A stretch of DNA of 64,000 nt from Phoebastria nigripes (taxonomy: Eukaryota; Chordata; Aves; Procellariiformes; Diomedeidae), in NCBI GenBank assembly GCA_035582835.1, contig JAYKAV010003485.1, positions 8,788 to 72,787 of the forward strand, in the 5' to 3' direction. The notes beneath the pieces were generated by a model. It worked only from the letters and a program-made list of their open reading frames with translations. It was not told where the DNA came from and searched no databases. Every line of letters begins with the position of its first letter. The stretch's first letter is position 1. Positions 13,963 to 26,900 of this stretch are shown piece after piece. Both the position numbers and the translations under genes were made by a program.

Positions 13963-13968
13963 TTTAAT
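13963..13968 (-). terminator. LTR A polyadenylation signal ATTAAA
   Basis: The sense strand reads ATTAAA immediately before the CTGTCTTTATCTCAA block common to the family. It is the expected R-region poly(A) signal of the LTR. Confidence 0.65.
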
Positions 13969-14121
13969 AGAACAGAAAAGGAAGGGGAAAATAATAATAA
14001 TAATGATGATGATAGAATATACAAAATAAGTGATGCACAACACAATTACTTACCACCCACTGACCGATGCCCAGTCGGTTCCCAAGCAGCCGTCACTCCT
14101 CCCCAGCCAGCTCCCCCCAGC

Positions 14122-14166
14122 TTATATACTGAGCATGATGTCATATGGTATGGAATACCCCATTGG
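14122..14166 (-). promoter_or_regulatory. LTR A core promoter: CCAAT, CRE-like site, TATA box
   Basis: On the sense strand the order is CCAAT (complement of 14,162-14,166), TGACATCA (14,136-14,143) and TATATAA (14,122-14,128). The octamer is one transition from the CREB/ATF consensus TGACGTCA and fits loss of its central CpG by deamination. Transcription would run leftward. Activity is inferred, not shown. Confidence 0.7.
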
Positions 14167-14384
14167 CCAGTTTGGGCTAGCTGTCCTGGCTATGCTCCCT
14201 CCCAGCTTCTTGTGCACCTGGCAGAGCATGGGAAGCTGAAAAGTCCTTGATTAGTGTAATTACTACTTAGCAATAACTAAGACATCAGTGTGTTATCAAC
14301 ATTATTCTCATACTAAATCCAAAACACAGCACCATTCCAGCTACTAGGAAGAAGATTAACTCTATCCCAGCCGAAAACAGGACA

Positions 14385-17300
14385 ACTTGAAAGAAAAAAA
14401 GAAAAAACAAAAACAAACAACCACACACATACACACGAAAGAGAGAACAGGTAGAGAAAATTGGACAGTTAGGGCATAGAAAGAAAATGCCAAATGTGAA
14501 GAGATTAACTCTAACAAAACCTGTGTTGAAGAACAGAAAAAGTAAATATAAATACGTAAACAGGAGTATGGAATTTTTCATCTGCTTAAGTATAATTTAA
14601 AATCTAGTAATATAAATCTGAAGTGTTCTGCCTTAAAAAATCATTTGATATGATGTATTTAAAGGTCCATCAAAAATCTGAGCTGTTAGAAGCAAACATT
14701 TTTGCATATATCTTTCTTTATAGTACAGTAGATTCAAATTCAAAGAGGTATTTTCATGTTAAGTAGCATATACAACCTTTAAAATATTTTTAACCCAAAT
14801 AGATCAATTTTTGGCTTGTTGAATGAAAACAGTTCTTCAAAGAAAGCATCATTCTGAATCCCCTCTGCATCTAAGATGATTTTTACCATAGAACTCTCAG
14901 TAAAACTGCGTCTCTTACAATCTTCTTGTTGTCCACGTTATCATTAAAATCCATAATCTTTTTCTCTGGGGACATGAACTGAGGATGAATCTATTAGAAA
15001 CCATCCTCCAAATTATAAAAACAGGTAACAGATATTTTATGAGGTATTTACAATGATACACCTTTTCGATCCATAAACGACATGCACCATGTAAGTACAC
15101 TATATAGCCTCCCTTTTGTCAATCTTATAAAAAAGAGAAACACACAGGGTCTATGTTATTTTTCTTTCTTTACCAGTGATAAGTACGCGGATGGTAAAAA
15201 GTGTGGGGAGGATAATAAACCTAACTGATGATACAGTCCAAAATAAAAACACAATCAGTACATTGAATGTTTTGCAGTTGTTATGATTAGCTTGTGTAGT
15301 AAAGTATAAATTCATTTGATGTTACTTGGAGTCTTTCTTGCTCAGGATAGAATTACTACAGGAGCTTTTTATTGACACAGAGATTGCCTAGGAAAATCTC
15401 TTCACATTACATAGGCCTTGGTCTTTCAGCATGGATTTGTGATGCAATTAGAGTAGTGAAGATTGCACCTTTTTTTTCGCCAATAAAATATACCATACTA
15501 TAATGGCAATTGACATTCAATAGTAATATTTGTACACTTTCTAGCAAGACTGGTAATACAGCGCCATCAGATAGAAATGCCTTCTTTAATTGCTGCCAAG
15601 CTTGTCTTCCTCTTTAGAGGTTGAAAGCTTGACCCACTTGTACTGCCTGCCGGGAAAAGAAAGGCCATGTTTTAGAAGCTGGCATGTGAGAGTTCAGACT
15701 GGAACAGTGGAACTGGGGACACTTGAGAACACAGCATAGGAGAAGCAACTGTATCACCTTGGAGGTTTAATGGAAAATATTTGTGCCAATGAAGTTTGTG
15801 CTAAGTGTCCATTAAATACCGCAGAGAGAGCAAGAGAAAAGTACAAGACAGCAGCTAATAATGGCCGTTTCAGTGTTCATTTCTCCAAAATTCATGTGCA
15901 AAGATATCCTGTTTACAAGTTTTGCTGTAATGTTTTTTGCTGACCTAAGGCATAACAATGACTTCGTTCAGTTGCAGTAAAACAAAATGCAGGAACAGAG
16001 ATACGTTCACAGGTGAATAAAACTATTAGTCTAGCATGGACAGCTGTGTGGCAGCAAAGACTTAATACATTTTTCTGACAACTCTCTCCCACCACTGTCC
16101 CAAATGTCCTACCATCTTATGTATTTTCTCATACTTTAATTTCTTGCCTAATTTATCATCTGCCTTCTTGCTGTGACAACATTTCTCAGTCAAAGACACA
16201 GGAGTTCAGGACTATTGTTATGCTTCCAGCTTCCTGTAAAACCCACAGGCACACTACTCATTTTTGTTGCACACTGAATAATGTACAATCCATGACAGAC
16301 CACCCATAAAAACTCAGTATTATTAATTTTCATGAACACTAAAACACATGAAGCACATACTTTCAGTGGCACCATCTTCCGAATTGCAACAAAATGAAAG
16401 GAAGTCAAATGCCTAAAATCCCACTGGCTTTATTAATATAGGTTTATGAATTCAACCTGAATTTTAAATCTTTTTCTTTTTTTTCTTTTTTTTTTTTTCC
16501 TTAATGCTGTACTCTTCACACTTTCAGAAGAAAGAATTTGGGGTTTCTTTAAGAAACATAATAAACGTCGTGAAGCCAGAAGGGGAAAACATGGTGTTTT
16601 ATCTATGACAAATAAGAAACTGTATTTAAAAATGTAGTTATTTCACAGTGCAAAAGCCTTCCTATCTAATGCTAGAATGAAGGTGGTATATGCCGTCTTT
16701 GTCAGCACTTCAGACACTTTCAAAGTTTATGTCTTTTTCATAGACTGCTAGAATATTCATCTGTCTTAATTTTTCTTTCAAAAGAACTAGCTAAGAAACT
16801 TATGCCATTTGCAGTGCAGTACATCACTTTCAATCTATAGTTAATACGCTCTTTCAGTAGTATGCCAGTGAAGGATGTCAGACTCCAAGGAAGGGTTCAT
16901 TTAACTTCATCCATTTTTCAGGGAAAATGTCTGATGATTATATAAGCTGCTATCAGTACTAATAGCCAGACAGATAAACACATTTTAAAAAGCGGTTATA
17001 ATTTCTCAGTTTCCTGTTTGCAGTGGCTGCTGAAGGTGGAATTTTTGTGCCTCAAATCTGCATTCTTTTTACTTCAAAATGATCTCTTGCCATTTTTTAG
17101 ACTCAGAAACATTCAGATTTATACAATGAGTCTAATGCTTTCTCTTTTTTTGCCTTATGTAAAGGTTGATAGCTCATGAGGGGAAAAAAAGGCCACTGAG
17201 AATAAGCTACACCTCTGAATGGCTTCAACGTACTGTGGCTAGACTCATTTNTGTTTTGAGATGCCCTTTAAACACTGACAGCCAAGACCTTACAGGCTTG

Positions 17301-17451
17301 CAAGAAGAGTCAAACTATTCAAATCCCCTTTGGAATTTTTAAGATTTCTATTTAAATACATATCTATAAAACCCAATGATTTGGCCAATATAATTTAGAA
17401 AATATTAAGCCATTTAGTTTGACACCGTAGAGCTCTCTCCCCTTGTATCAC
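14385..17451. other. Unannotated stretch between LTR A and LTR B
   Basis: No gene or recognised transposable element. A T-rich tract (T5-C-T8-C-T13) lies at 16,471-16,498. The short open frames have no supporting motif. The single N at 17,251 is an ambiguous base. Confidence 0.55.
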
Positions 17452-17653
17452 TGACCTGGTTTTGGCTGGGATAGGGTTAATTTTCTTCCTAGTGCTGTGT
17501 TTTGGATTTAGTATGAGAAGAATGTTGATAACACACTGATGTTTTTAGTTGTTGCTAAGTAGTCTGCTAGTCAAGGACTTTTCAGCTTCCCATGCTCTGC
17601 CAGGTGCACAAGAAGCTGGGAGGGAGCATAGCCGGGACAGCTAGCCCTACTGG

Positions 17654-17698
17654 CCAATGGGGTATTCCATACCATATGACATCATGCTCAGTATATAA
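17654..17698 (+). promoter_or_regulatory. LTR B core promoter: CCAAT, CRE-like site, TATA box
   Basis: CCAAT at 17,654-17,658, TGACATCA at 17,677-17,684 and TATATAA at 17,692-17,698, in the same order and spacing as in the other copies. The TATA box is intact. The CRE lacks its central CpG. Confidence 0.75.
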
Positions 17699-17797
17699 TT
17701 AGGAGCCGTGGTCCAGGAAATAGCAATCGCTGTTTGCATATCAGTCGGCGGGTGGTGAGCAATTGCATTGTGCATCACTCATTTTGTATATTCTACC

Positions 17798-17834
17798 ATT
17801 ATTATTATTATTATTTTTTATTATTATTATTATT
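17798..17834 (+). repeat. Interrupted (ATT)n microsatellite inside LTR B
   Basis: Two runs of ATT/TTA units are separated by a short T run. The equivalent tract occurs in every LTR copy with a different length or motif, so it was present in the founder LTR. Confidence 0.85.
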
Positions 17835-17855
17835 TTCCCCTTCTTTTTCTGTTCT

Positions 17856-17861
17856 ATTAAA
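17856..17861 (+). terminator. LTR B polyadenylation signal ATTAAA
   Basis: ATTAAA sits about 160 bp after the TATA box, directly before CTGTCTTTATCTCAATCC. This is the normal place for a poly(A) signal in the LTR R region. Confidence 0.7.
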
Positions 17862-17988
17862 CTGTCTTTATCTCAATCCACGAATTTTACTTTTTTTTTT
17901 TTTTTCTCTCCCCGATCCCACTGGGGTCGGGGGGGAGTAAGCGAGTGGCTGTGTGGTGTTTGGCTGCCTGCCGGGTTAAACCAGAACA

Positions 17989-20900
17989 CTCACTCTCTTG
18001 CTTTGGCTGACTGAATGTAACACAATTAACTTTCCAACACTAGGGAAAAGAGTTCTCAGGATTTGCTTTTCACACTGTTACTCTGTCTTGCTGCAATTTG
18101 GTAACTTTAGATCTTCATGTTTTGAAGCAAACACTTCCAATCTAAATACAGAGAACTTAAGCACTTCCAGAGTTGTCCATTAATTCCATGACTGAATTGG
18201 TACAGTGTACCAACAGGGTAGTAAGCAGCCAAAAAGTAGTACTTGTCATTAAATTTAGATGCAAGGTTAAAAAATGTCCAAACTTGAGTTATACCATAAC
18301 AGCGAGAAAGGCAAGAACTGATAAAATTGATACAATTTTTATGCTTTAGCTTGAAGCTTTAATTGCAGTCAATTCCACCTTTTTGTTTTGGAGTTAATAT
18401 AGTGACCAGCCAAGAAAGACTCCAGCGTGCACATGTGTATAGCTATCCTAATTCTGCAGGAGCTCACGCCTGACCCTGTAGAAATTTTGAAGTGCAAAAT
18501 AGTTCAGCTTGGAATTTTGGTGCTAGAAGGGAAGAGGTGCCTTAAAAGCACATCTCTAACCAGCAGTGTGGGAAGCCCCACTGAGTTAAGAGCATGAGGA
18601 AAAGTACTGCTGTGGAGAGTTGTAGTGGCACACGCGCAGGAAGAAAAGAGCAATAATTTTCAACATGATATTTCACTTTTGGTGAGAAAATAATTTCATG
18701 GGGCAACCTCTTCTCTCAACAGTTTCAGCTCTAGGGAGTGAGGGTTTAGTCAACAATTGAAATGTGGGTTATTAATTCAACCTCAATTCCAAATCTTAGG
18801 CAAGTCACCTACAACTTTGACAGTTGTCTTATCATACTCATTTCCTATTCAGACTAATATGAAAAAGTCTTATAACCATGGTACTTTATCTAAGATCTTT
18901 TTAGTACAGTATTTAAGTGTGTAAGATTTACACTTGGGCTATCACATACTTCAAAAACTGCATAATTTTCCTTAATATTTTAAGAAATCACATATGTCAC
19001 TAGGGAAAGATAGGTTATAATCAGAGAAATATGAAATATTTCTGATTATATAAAGAAAATATATTGACCACATAACACACAAAAAGATTGAATTCAGATA
19101 TTATTCAGTCTTTTCTAAGACTAAGTGTAGAGATACAAATAAGCACTCAGAAGTATAGACTGAGTTTTGTCAAAATCTGCCTTTCATAATAAGATGCTTC
19201 TAGAGTTATTTTCCTCAGGCTAAGATAAGCTCAAGTGGCTTTCTATGCCATTATTAATAAAAGGAAGCCATTCTGACCTATCTACTAGCCTTTCAAATTA
19301 TACTTACTCTCCTTGTTCTTATCTTCAATCAAAGCTACAGTTCTTTCATGATTTCTCCATTGTTTGTAAATGGAGGAAAGCTGGCGCTCTTTCATTTCCC
19401 AGAACCTCTTCACCTTTTCCCTCCTCCCTTTATTGTATAGAATAAGTCAGCTTCCTGGCATACTTTCTACTGCTTTTACCTATGCTTTCCCCAGGCTTTT
19501 AGGAAGCACTTTCCATTTCTTTATCACAGGAATGATCAAGGACCTTCTTTATGCCTTTCATCACCATCGCAGTCCTCAAGTGTACCTGGCTTCCAGCATG
19601 GGCTCCTATAGGGCAGTCAAATCCTTCCTGTACAATTTCCATGGAGTCATCTAATGGCTGAGACCTCAAACATGTATGTTTGGTTTAGTCTGATGCTACA
19701 GCTGTCACCAGCAGAGTAACTAGCCATATCAAAGACATGTAAGACTTTTTATTTAATGTGAGGCAGGACTGGCTTATGCTGGTGCACCTTTAGCTGGCAG
19801 TTTTATATCTGAAAGGTGAGGCTGGTAAAAGGTGCCCTTTCATAGTGTCTCTTTAAAACTTTCCTTAAAGAACTGTTCCAAATATATCCTCAAATTCTAA
19901 CATCTTGTACCTGCTGTTAAAAACAGTTCAGAAGAATATAGGTACATTTTCACAGGATTTTTTCTCCTCTTACTTTAATTTCTTCCCACAGGGACCTGTA
20001 TGGGGCACAGTGAAGCTTTATCCGAATCATACATGGTTTATTATCACTGGGCATTATTAATAGTTACAAATATTATAATTGTATTCAAATCATTCCACAT
20101 GGTGTCTGAAGATTACATTGAAATAGTCTTCCCAAATTAAGTGTTTTCTATTCCATACTTACAGTTTCTTTTCCAGTGATAGAACATATTTCAGAACTTA
20201 ATTTAACAATATATTAAACATAATGGAAAGATGCAATAGAAGCACTATTCCATGTAATTAAACAATAATGCCAATAATTAGATTTCATTTTGATGCTAAG
20301 AGAATTATCACATTTGCTTAGGCAGAAAAATGCAAAGTTCATTTGAATCTTAATGTAGTATTCTGCAAACATTATAAATCAAAGTAAGATGAAATATTCA
20401 AAGAAATATGAAATATTCAATGCAATACAGCTGAAAGGAGAAACTCTACTGTTGTGTCACATTTTGCAATTTCCCATCAGTTCATCAAATTTAGTAATAG
20501 AGACAAATTACAGCAGAATATCTATTAAAATACTTATGAAATCAGTGAAAAAGAAATTCATTATAATAAGACTGAATGCCTACTTAACACACACTGACAG
20601 GTTACAAATGACAAATACAGTAGAGTAGAACTCTGTATGAAGACTGACATTCACATTTGGGCTCTTAGTATATATTATAAATTATAAGGAATGCTTGACT
20701 ACCCAAATGTCACATTCTCAAGCTTTGACTGCTTCTTGAAAGTATACTTTATCTTCCCCCTACAGAATTCCCAAATGCAATAGTCCAAAAACCTCATTTT
20801 AATATTATGTGCTAAGGATTCACATACTTTCCCAATGTTCAGTCTGTTATGCACCACCCAGCATGTAGCTAAAACATTTAACTACCCTGAACAACACCTG

Positions 20901-23900
20901 ATAACATTTTTCAGACTGACACTAGGGCATGATTTAGGTAACAATGTATACCTCCTTGGTGATTGCAGAGGAGCAGGTTCAGGATCATATACCATAATTT
21001 AATTAGAGCAAGAATGAATTAAAAGAAGACAAAACCAATAGCAGCAGAGAGAAACTATCAAGGATTTCCATAGTTAACCACATTGCATTTTTCTGTTCAT
21101 ATATTTAAACAGAAGGAAAGGAAAATGTGTTAAGCCAGTCACAAATGGCATGAAAGGCCATTTTAATGCTAGTATGCCCAATGATATGTGAACAATGCTG
21201 GGAATTTCAGAATACAAACTGAGCTGGGCTTGGTATAATTATGGGAAAGTTATGTAAATTGTTTGCTCTAGCTGATAATTTCAGCCTCTTTGAATGGCTA
21301 CGTACATTGTCTTCCCTTTCATATTAGTGACTACTAATGTGACTTCTGTACCCATTCATGCGATTAATTTTTCAAACACTGCATAGTACACAGGAAAGTG
21401 TCACATTTCTGTGACAAGCCATGTTGCTGATGTGGTTCAGTGATACCAAATACTGCCAAAAGAGAGAAGACCAGAGGAGAAAACAAACAGTCCTGCAGTC
21501 TAAGGATCTCCCAACCCCAAACTTCCTGTTTTATAAACAGACAGGATCTGCAGGGAAGGCAGACTTCAATGCAAGAAATTTCCATTGAGAAGTAGAAGTT
21601 AAAAAAGAGATTCCGAGGTGCTGGATCTCGACACCAAACACATCAGCTGTACAGTCTGCAGAGAGGAAGGGAGGGAGGGGATCAGCACCAGAACTGGCAA
21701 TATAGGAGTATTTAAAGGAGCACAAGAGAGTCTGGAAGGGAGACTAAATGGGAAAATTTCATGTGGGATTGTCTGCAGAGAAGGGAAAAACACTCATGGA
21801 TGGGGAATTAGAAGACTATGAAGAGGAAGAAGAAAAAAGTGAGGAACCAAAAAGACAAGGGTCAAGAGAATTAGTTCCTTGAGGGACACACTGAAACCCA
21901 AGCAGCTGCAGAAAATAATTTATTTCCCCTGTAAAAGGTGGGGTAGAGGAGGGAGAACTTGGGACAAGGTGCTGCAGGGTAGACCACTGCAGAAAAGTGG
22001 GTCTTCAGCAGCAGAGGCTTGCAGGAGGCTCTGAAGAGCTGGGCAACATGCAGCCACCACTCCAGCGGCCATCGCCCTGCTGGGGTCCTGGTTGATGCAG
22101 ACAGCCATTCAAGGGCAGTTATGCAGCTTTGCAGCAAGAAGCCGAGGTCCTCCTCCATTCCATAGATCAGACATCTCCGCATCATCCTCTCCCAAGCATC
22201 CTAAAGATGTCTAGTTTGTCTGTTTTCCTTTCCACTTTCTAGGATATCCCAGGCTCACTACTATAGATAATGAAGAGATGACAGTGAAGTTGTTCTGTAA
22301 CATCAGCCCCGCCTCCAAAATAAGAAAGAAATACAAATATACAACTTGAGCCCATGGAAGGTGGCCTTGATCTAGTGTGACCTGTATATCAAAGTATTTC
22401 CTGATGTCACCAAAAGAGTTGCTTTAGGTACAGAAAGTATTACACATTGTGTGGAATAGTAAGAAATAATTCCCATAGAAGGGGAATTACATTTTCTGAA
22501 GTGGCATAACAGCTATCATTGAGGAAGTGGCACAGTGAATAGCTAAGCTTCAGTGTTAGGTTTTCCATGACTTCTCTGGGTGCACAATGTTTTGGTACAT
22601 TAGACTGAAGTAAGTGTTTGGATGTTTTATGTGACCGTCATTTTAGTTTATATTGCCTTTAATCCAAGTACTTTGGAGTGCCTTATAGCACAAAAACAGA
22701 ATAACGTATCAAATAAAATTACAACACTGTTGATTAAAAGCCCCATCAAAGAGAGATTAAAAAAAAGGCCAAATGTTGCGCTTCTTAATCATTCATTACC
22801 TAAGCAAAATATTAATAACATTGATGTGAATTTTGTGTCAGTAATGGCTAAACAACTCAAGATGTGGTCCAAACAATGAAAATGAAAGTTAACAATTTCA
22901 CAGTATTTTCCCCTTTAAGCACATTATATGGATTAATTACTTACACTGTGAACACTTTTGGTGTAAAGCTAAGACTTTTCACAACTCAGTGCAACATCTA
23001 GCAGCTATACTACTTTCTAATATGCAAGAGAGTCCCCAAAGGTGCTATATCAAATAGCTACTAAAAAACATTATTTACAAACTAGAAGCACTCCTGTGAT
23101 GTAGTCAAGACCCTGAGTTATGGGAGAGATCCTTAATGGTTCAGAGCTTTACTGAATAGCAGGCAGAAACCACATCAGACAGTGGAGGGTATTTATGAAA
23201 CTACATAGCAGCGTATAGTTTTATGTTTGCAAAGTGGGAGACATGAGGAAGTGAGACACAATTGGGTGTGGCTCTTCGAAGAGTCCAGGACTGCTACAGA
23301 GCTGATGGCACTTTTTTGTCTATTGTTGTGCTTTAATGGTCTCCAGCACTAGAGAAAGTTAGAAGAACATGATCACAGTATGGCCTTTTTATCACTATTA
23401 ATTGTATTTACCATTATATCCAGTTAAGTAGAACTTTCTCTATCTAAATCTTTCAAGTACTCTGCCAACCTACTAGACTCTGATATGCAGCAGGAATTAA
23501 TTTTAGATTCCCTGAATAACTGCAATTATATATTTTTTAAAGTTTATTTTCACCTGCAAAAAAGCTGTCCAGCTTAAAACAATTTTAAAAACGAACAAGA
23601 ATATATCTCATCTTTGAAGTATGTAAGGAATACAAAACTTGCCAGAAGAGTTTCATTTTTTTCTTCACCCAATCTCTTGACTTCAGCTTTTTGACCTGAG
23701 ATTGTCATTGAGCAGTTCACAGGTTTCTTTTCCTTACAAGTGATTACAAGTGATTCAGAACTAAGGAACTTGAAAGAGTCATTATGTTTTTTCCAGTCTA
23801 CATGCAAATATAGGTATTCGCTAGTGATAGATTTCATTTGCCATCGTTATTACTAACTTAACTTCATGATGTACAGTTTAGATTAATAATAACACAAGCA

Positions 23901-26900
23901 AAGTGGCAAAAATTCCCAGTGTGGCAGCATTAAAATGAAAATGCTCAGGGGCCAGAATGTGTTCATGACCAAGGTATGGTTGACCCCTACTGAGAATCGA
24001 TACAACAAAGCACAGACAATAAAAAATCAACATGGTATGGCCATACCCAGATTACAGATAATAAACTTAGTAATTATGAACAATAAAACATTAAAATAAA
24101 TCTTGTCTTCACCTGGAAGAAACCACAGTTTCATCAAAACTAATACCCTANGATGATACAAATGACTTCTTAATGTAATTGCTACAATAGAATTCCGCCA
24201 GTATTGAGCTGATTGAAATCCAGCAAATGTATTTGCTCACTCCAACTGAAACAATAATTTATNAGAAAATGCCTTTCATATAAATTGCTTTCCTGTACCC
24301 ACAGAGAAATATATCATTTTCATTCTCTGAAATTGCTTTAACTGTTAACAGTTATTGGAGTTTAATTAATTTCCAAACAAACCCTTACATTGCAGGAGCT
24401 AAGAAGCAAAGGAAGAAAAATGTGTTACTGGGCATTAAGTGATGCCCCCAAGCAAGTCATCTTCCATCTTTTCATGTTTTTATTAGCAGTCTCAACTATG
24501 CAGCCACAGTTCTAGCCCATAACTTTAACATCTCATCAGTTGGTGCCTCCTCCTCTTCCCTCACTAATGGCTGCAAACACAGAAGAAAGTCATACTCTTT
24601 GACAGTTTGGTCATGACCCTATTGCTCCATTGTACTACTTTTATTACAACCTTTAGCAAACTATATTATGGGAAAAAAAAGAAAGTGTTATTCTATAGCA
24701 ATACAATGAGTAAACTGAAATTGTTACCCTTTGGGACCAAAGAAACCTCCTCAACCATCCTAGGAAACCATACAAAGAATTAGTCAGCAGCTTAAAAACT
24801 TAGTCTTCCTTAACAGAAAAAAGTAATAAACTGTATGCTCTTAGGAGTCAGGCTTTGACAAAGAGGAGCATTAAATGTAGTCCTTTTCCCTTTTTGTTAT
24901 TATGCCTGATTTTTTTTCTTTGTAGTAAATGAAAGGTTTGAAACACCAGTAGTCACCTGAAACCTCAGAGAAGAGCACTGCCTAAACATCAATACCAACT
25001 TTTGTTAAAACCGATTTAGTCTTTAACCTGGTTTAATGAAAGCTAATCAATAGGTGGTTAGCACACATATTCAAAAAATATGAATTGTTTCATACAGTCT
25101 TCGTCAGAATGAGTCATGTCAGTGAAAACTGCCCTTTTCACATGTATCTGCAAAACCATAAAAGATTGCAGGAAGGAAATCATGTGACATTTTATACCCA
25201 TCATCTGGAAGGTACTAATAACCTTTGGGGTTATTGTGCAACCAGGGTTCATCAATCCTAATCAACTTCAGCTCTAAATCCCCCTGAGGTTTGAACTGAC
25301 AAAAGCAAGGTAAGGTTGGCTCAGCAAGAAAGATCTTGCAGGGAAAGAGTCTGAATGTCTATATTTGAAGAGCAGTGCTGCATTGCCATGCTATAGGCTA
25401 TCATACAGACAGTAAGAAATTTGCAGTCAGGAGACCCAGGTTTGGCACAGTCTAGAGGCACCGTGTTGCAGGAATGGAGGTGGAGGGGAAAGAGATCCTA
25501 CTCCATGCTCACATAAAGCATGAAACTTGCTATGCAAAATGCCCTAAAACAGGCAACAGAGAGCTAGCTGGCAGCAGTACTTAGCTGCATCTCATAAAAA
25601 GGAGAAACATTAGGCCACTTCCTTCTGCCTGGGAGCTCTGGCAGCCTTTATTTATGTGTCTCCCTATTTGACCTGAGGAAAAATGTCTCTGCACAGCTCC
25701 TGAGCTCAACACAGCATAGCTAAGGTCAGGATTGTAAAAGGTCGTGCTTAATAGATTGTGAAATGTGCATAGCATTCAACACTATCACAATTAAAAATTG
25801 TTCAGTTCTAGAGATATTTCCGACTCAACATCCGGAGGAACAATGCCAGAGAAGAGAGTGAATAGGCCTAATAGCCCAGGGTATTTTGCAGAACTTCTAA
25901 CGCTGGGAACACAAGAGAGGAATTGGCGTTCAGTGGTTGTTTGCAAACGTCATTTGCCTTCCCGTTCAACCAATTACCCTGGAAATAGGAAGAGAAAGAA
26001 AACATGATGCAAAGATTTTTAAGAACCTTAATGTTTTGGGACTTTTCAAAATTGGATATCATACTTCCTCTAAATTATTTTAAAATTATTTTCATATTAT
26101 ACAACATCAAAACCTAAAGAAGCTCAAGCTGGCCCTGGAATGAGCTTTTATCAGAATCCACAGTCATAAATTACCCAACTCTACATACTATCTTTAGAGA
26201 TAGTACAAGGGAAGAAAGTGAGAGGTGGTAACGTTCTCCATTCTTTTTTTTTTCTTAAGCTGCACAGATTCTTTTCTCTGTCATGCTTTCACAATACCGT
26301 AACTCTGCTCACTTCCAGAGAGTTGTGCTAATGCTCAAATTACTGTACAAAGTAGAAAATCAGACCCCTCTTCAACACAAATGACTTGAATGAAAAGAGC
26401 CACACTCATTTTACTTAAGAATGGCAGTCTAAAAAGTTACAAAGTGATAAGAACTTCCTGACACTTAGAAACCATGAAATATGTTTAGAAATTAGCTTTT
26501 AGTTAAAGCTAGCCTTTTGGAGCATACTGTAGCTAATGTTCATCTTGCTGAAAAATGTAGCTGAGGGATTAATTTATTATTAATAATGTATCCAGTGAGG
26601 CTCACCTTTTTTTCCTTTTTTTTTTTTCTGTTTACATGTTGTCATTATCTGCACACAAATGACAGTTTGCTCTGATTCTTTATCTTTCAAAAGTGTCTGG
26701 ACACCTTTTACTTTGACATTACTTTGGAGCTCTACAGACCTCTTAACTAAGACTCATTTTCTGCACGTGTTCTAATGCAAACAGTATTTCAAATGGACTG
26801 TAGCTGTTTGTAAACATCTAAGTCACACACTTCCTGTCTAGTTGATTGTGCACAAGCTTATGGCACAAGCACTTTGGTATATGAATACAAATGTGCTTTT

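Larger units (their letters stand above)
13835..14384 (-). mobile_element. Solo LTR A (endogenous retrovirus), mosaic copy
   Basis: A 550-bp long terminal repeat in antisense orientation. On its sense strand it begins TGTCCTG and ends CATGACA, the TG...CA ends of a retroviral LTR. The sense order is U3 with CCAAT, CRE-like octamer and TATA, then an AAT-rich tract, ATTAAA, and the CTGTCTTTATCTCAATCCAC block shared by all five copies. Flanks ACCTG (13,830-13,834) and ACTTG (14,385-14,389) form a 5-bp target duplication with one mismatch. No primer-binding site follows the sense 3' end, so this is a solo LTR left by LTR-LTR recombination. Its U3 matches copies B and C, whereas the segment after the TATA box matches copy D. 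The frames at 13,837-14,043 and 14,285-14,581 are LTR shadows. Confidence 0.93.
17452..17988 (+). mobile_element. Solo LTR B (endogenous retrovirus)
   Basis: A 537-bp sense-oriented LTR. It begins TGACCTGG (third base changed from the family's TGTCCTGG) and ends TTAAACCAGAACA. The flanks are ATCAC (17,447-17,451) and CTCAC (17,989-17,993), a 5-bp target duplication with one mismatch. It shares with copy C a shortened start of U3 (CCTAGTGCTGTG) and the post-TATA block AGGAG.CGTGGTCCAGGAA, so B and C form a subfamily. A retroviral primer-binding site would begin TGG right after the LTR, but CTCACTCTC is found, so the internal region is gone. The frames at 17,734-17,940 and 17,763-18,014 are produced by LTR sequence and its TTA repeats. 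Confidence 0.93.

Noticed and set aside
17734..18014. Tyr/Leu/Ile-rich open frames of 68 and 83 codons
   Set aside because: They are translations of the ATT microsatellite and U5 region of LTR B. The same type of frame recurs in LTRs A, C and D.
23574..23837. 87-codon minus-strand frame rich in Lys, Ser and Glu
   Set aside because: No recognised motif, no codon or CpG signature, and a length within chance expectation for this window.
26809..26818. TGTAAACATC, identical to the 5' part of miR-30 family microRNAs
   Set aside because: The next bases do not continue the mature sequence and no complementary star arm lies within about 60 bases, so no hairpin precursor is possible here.
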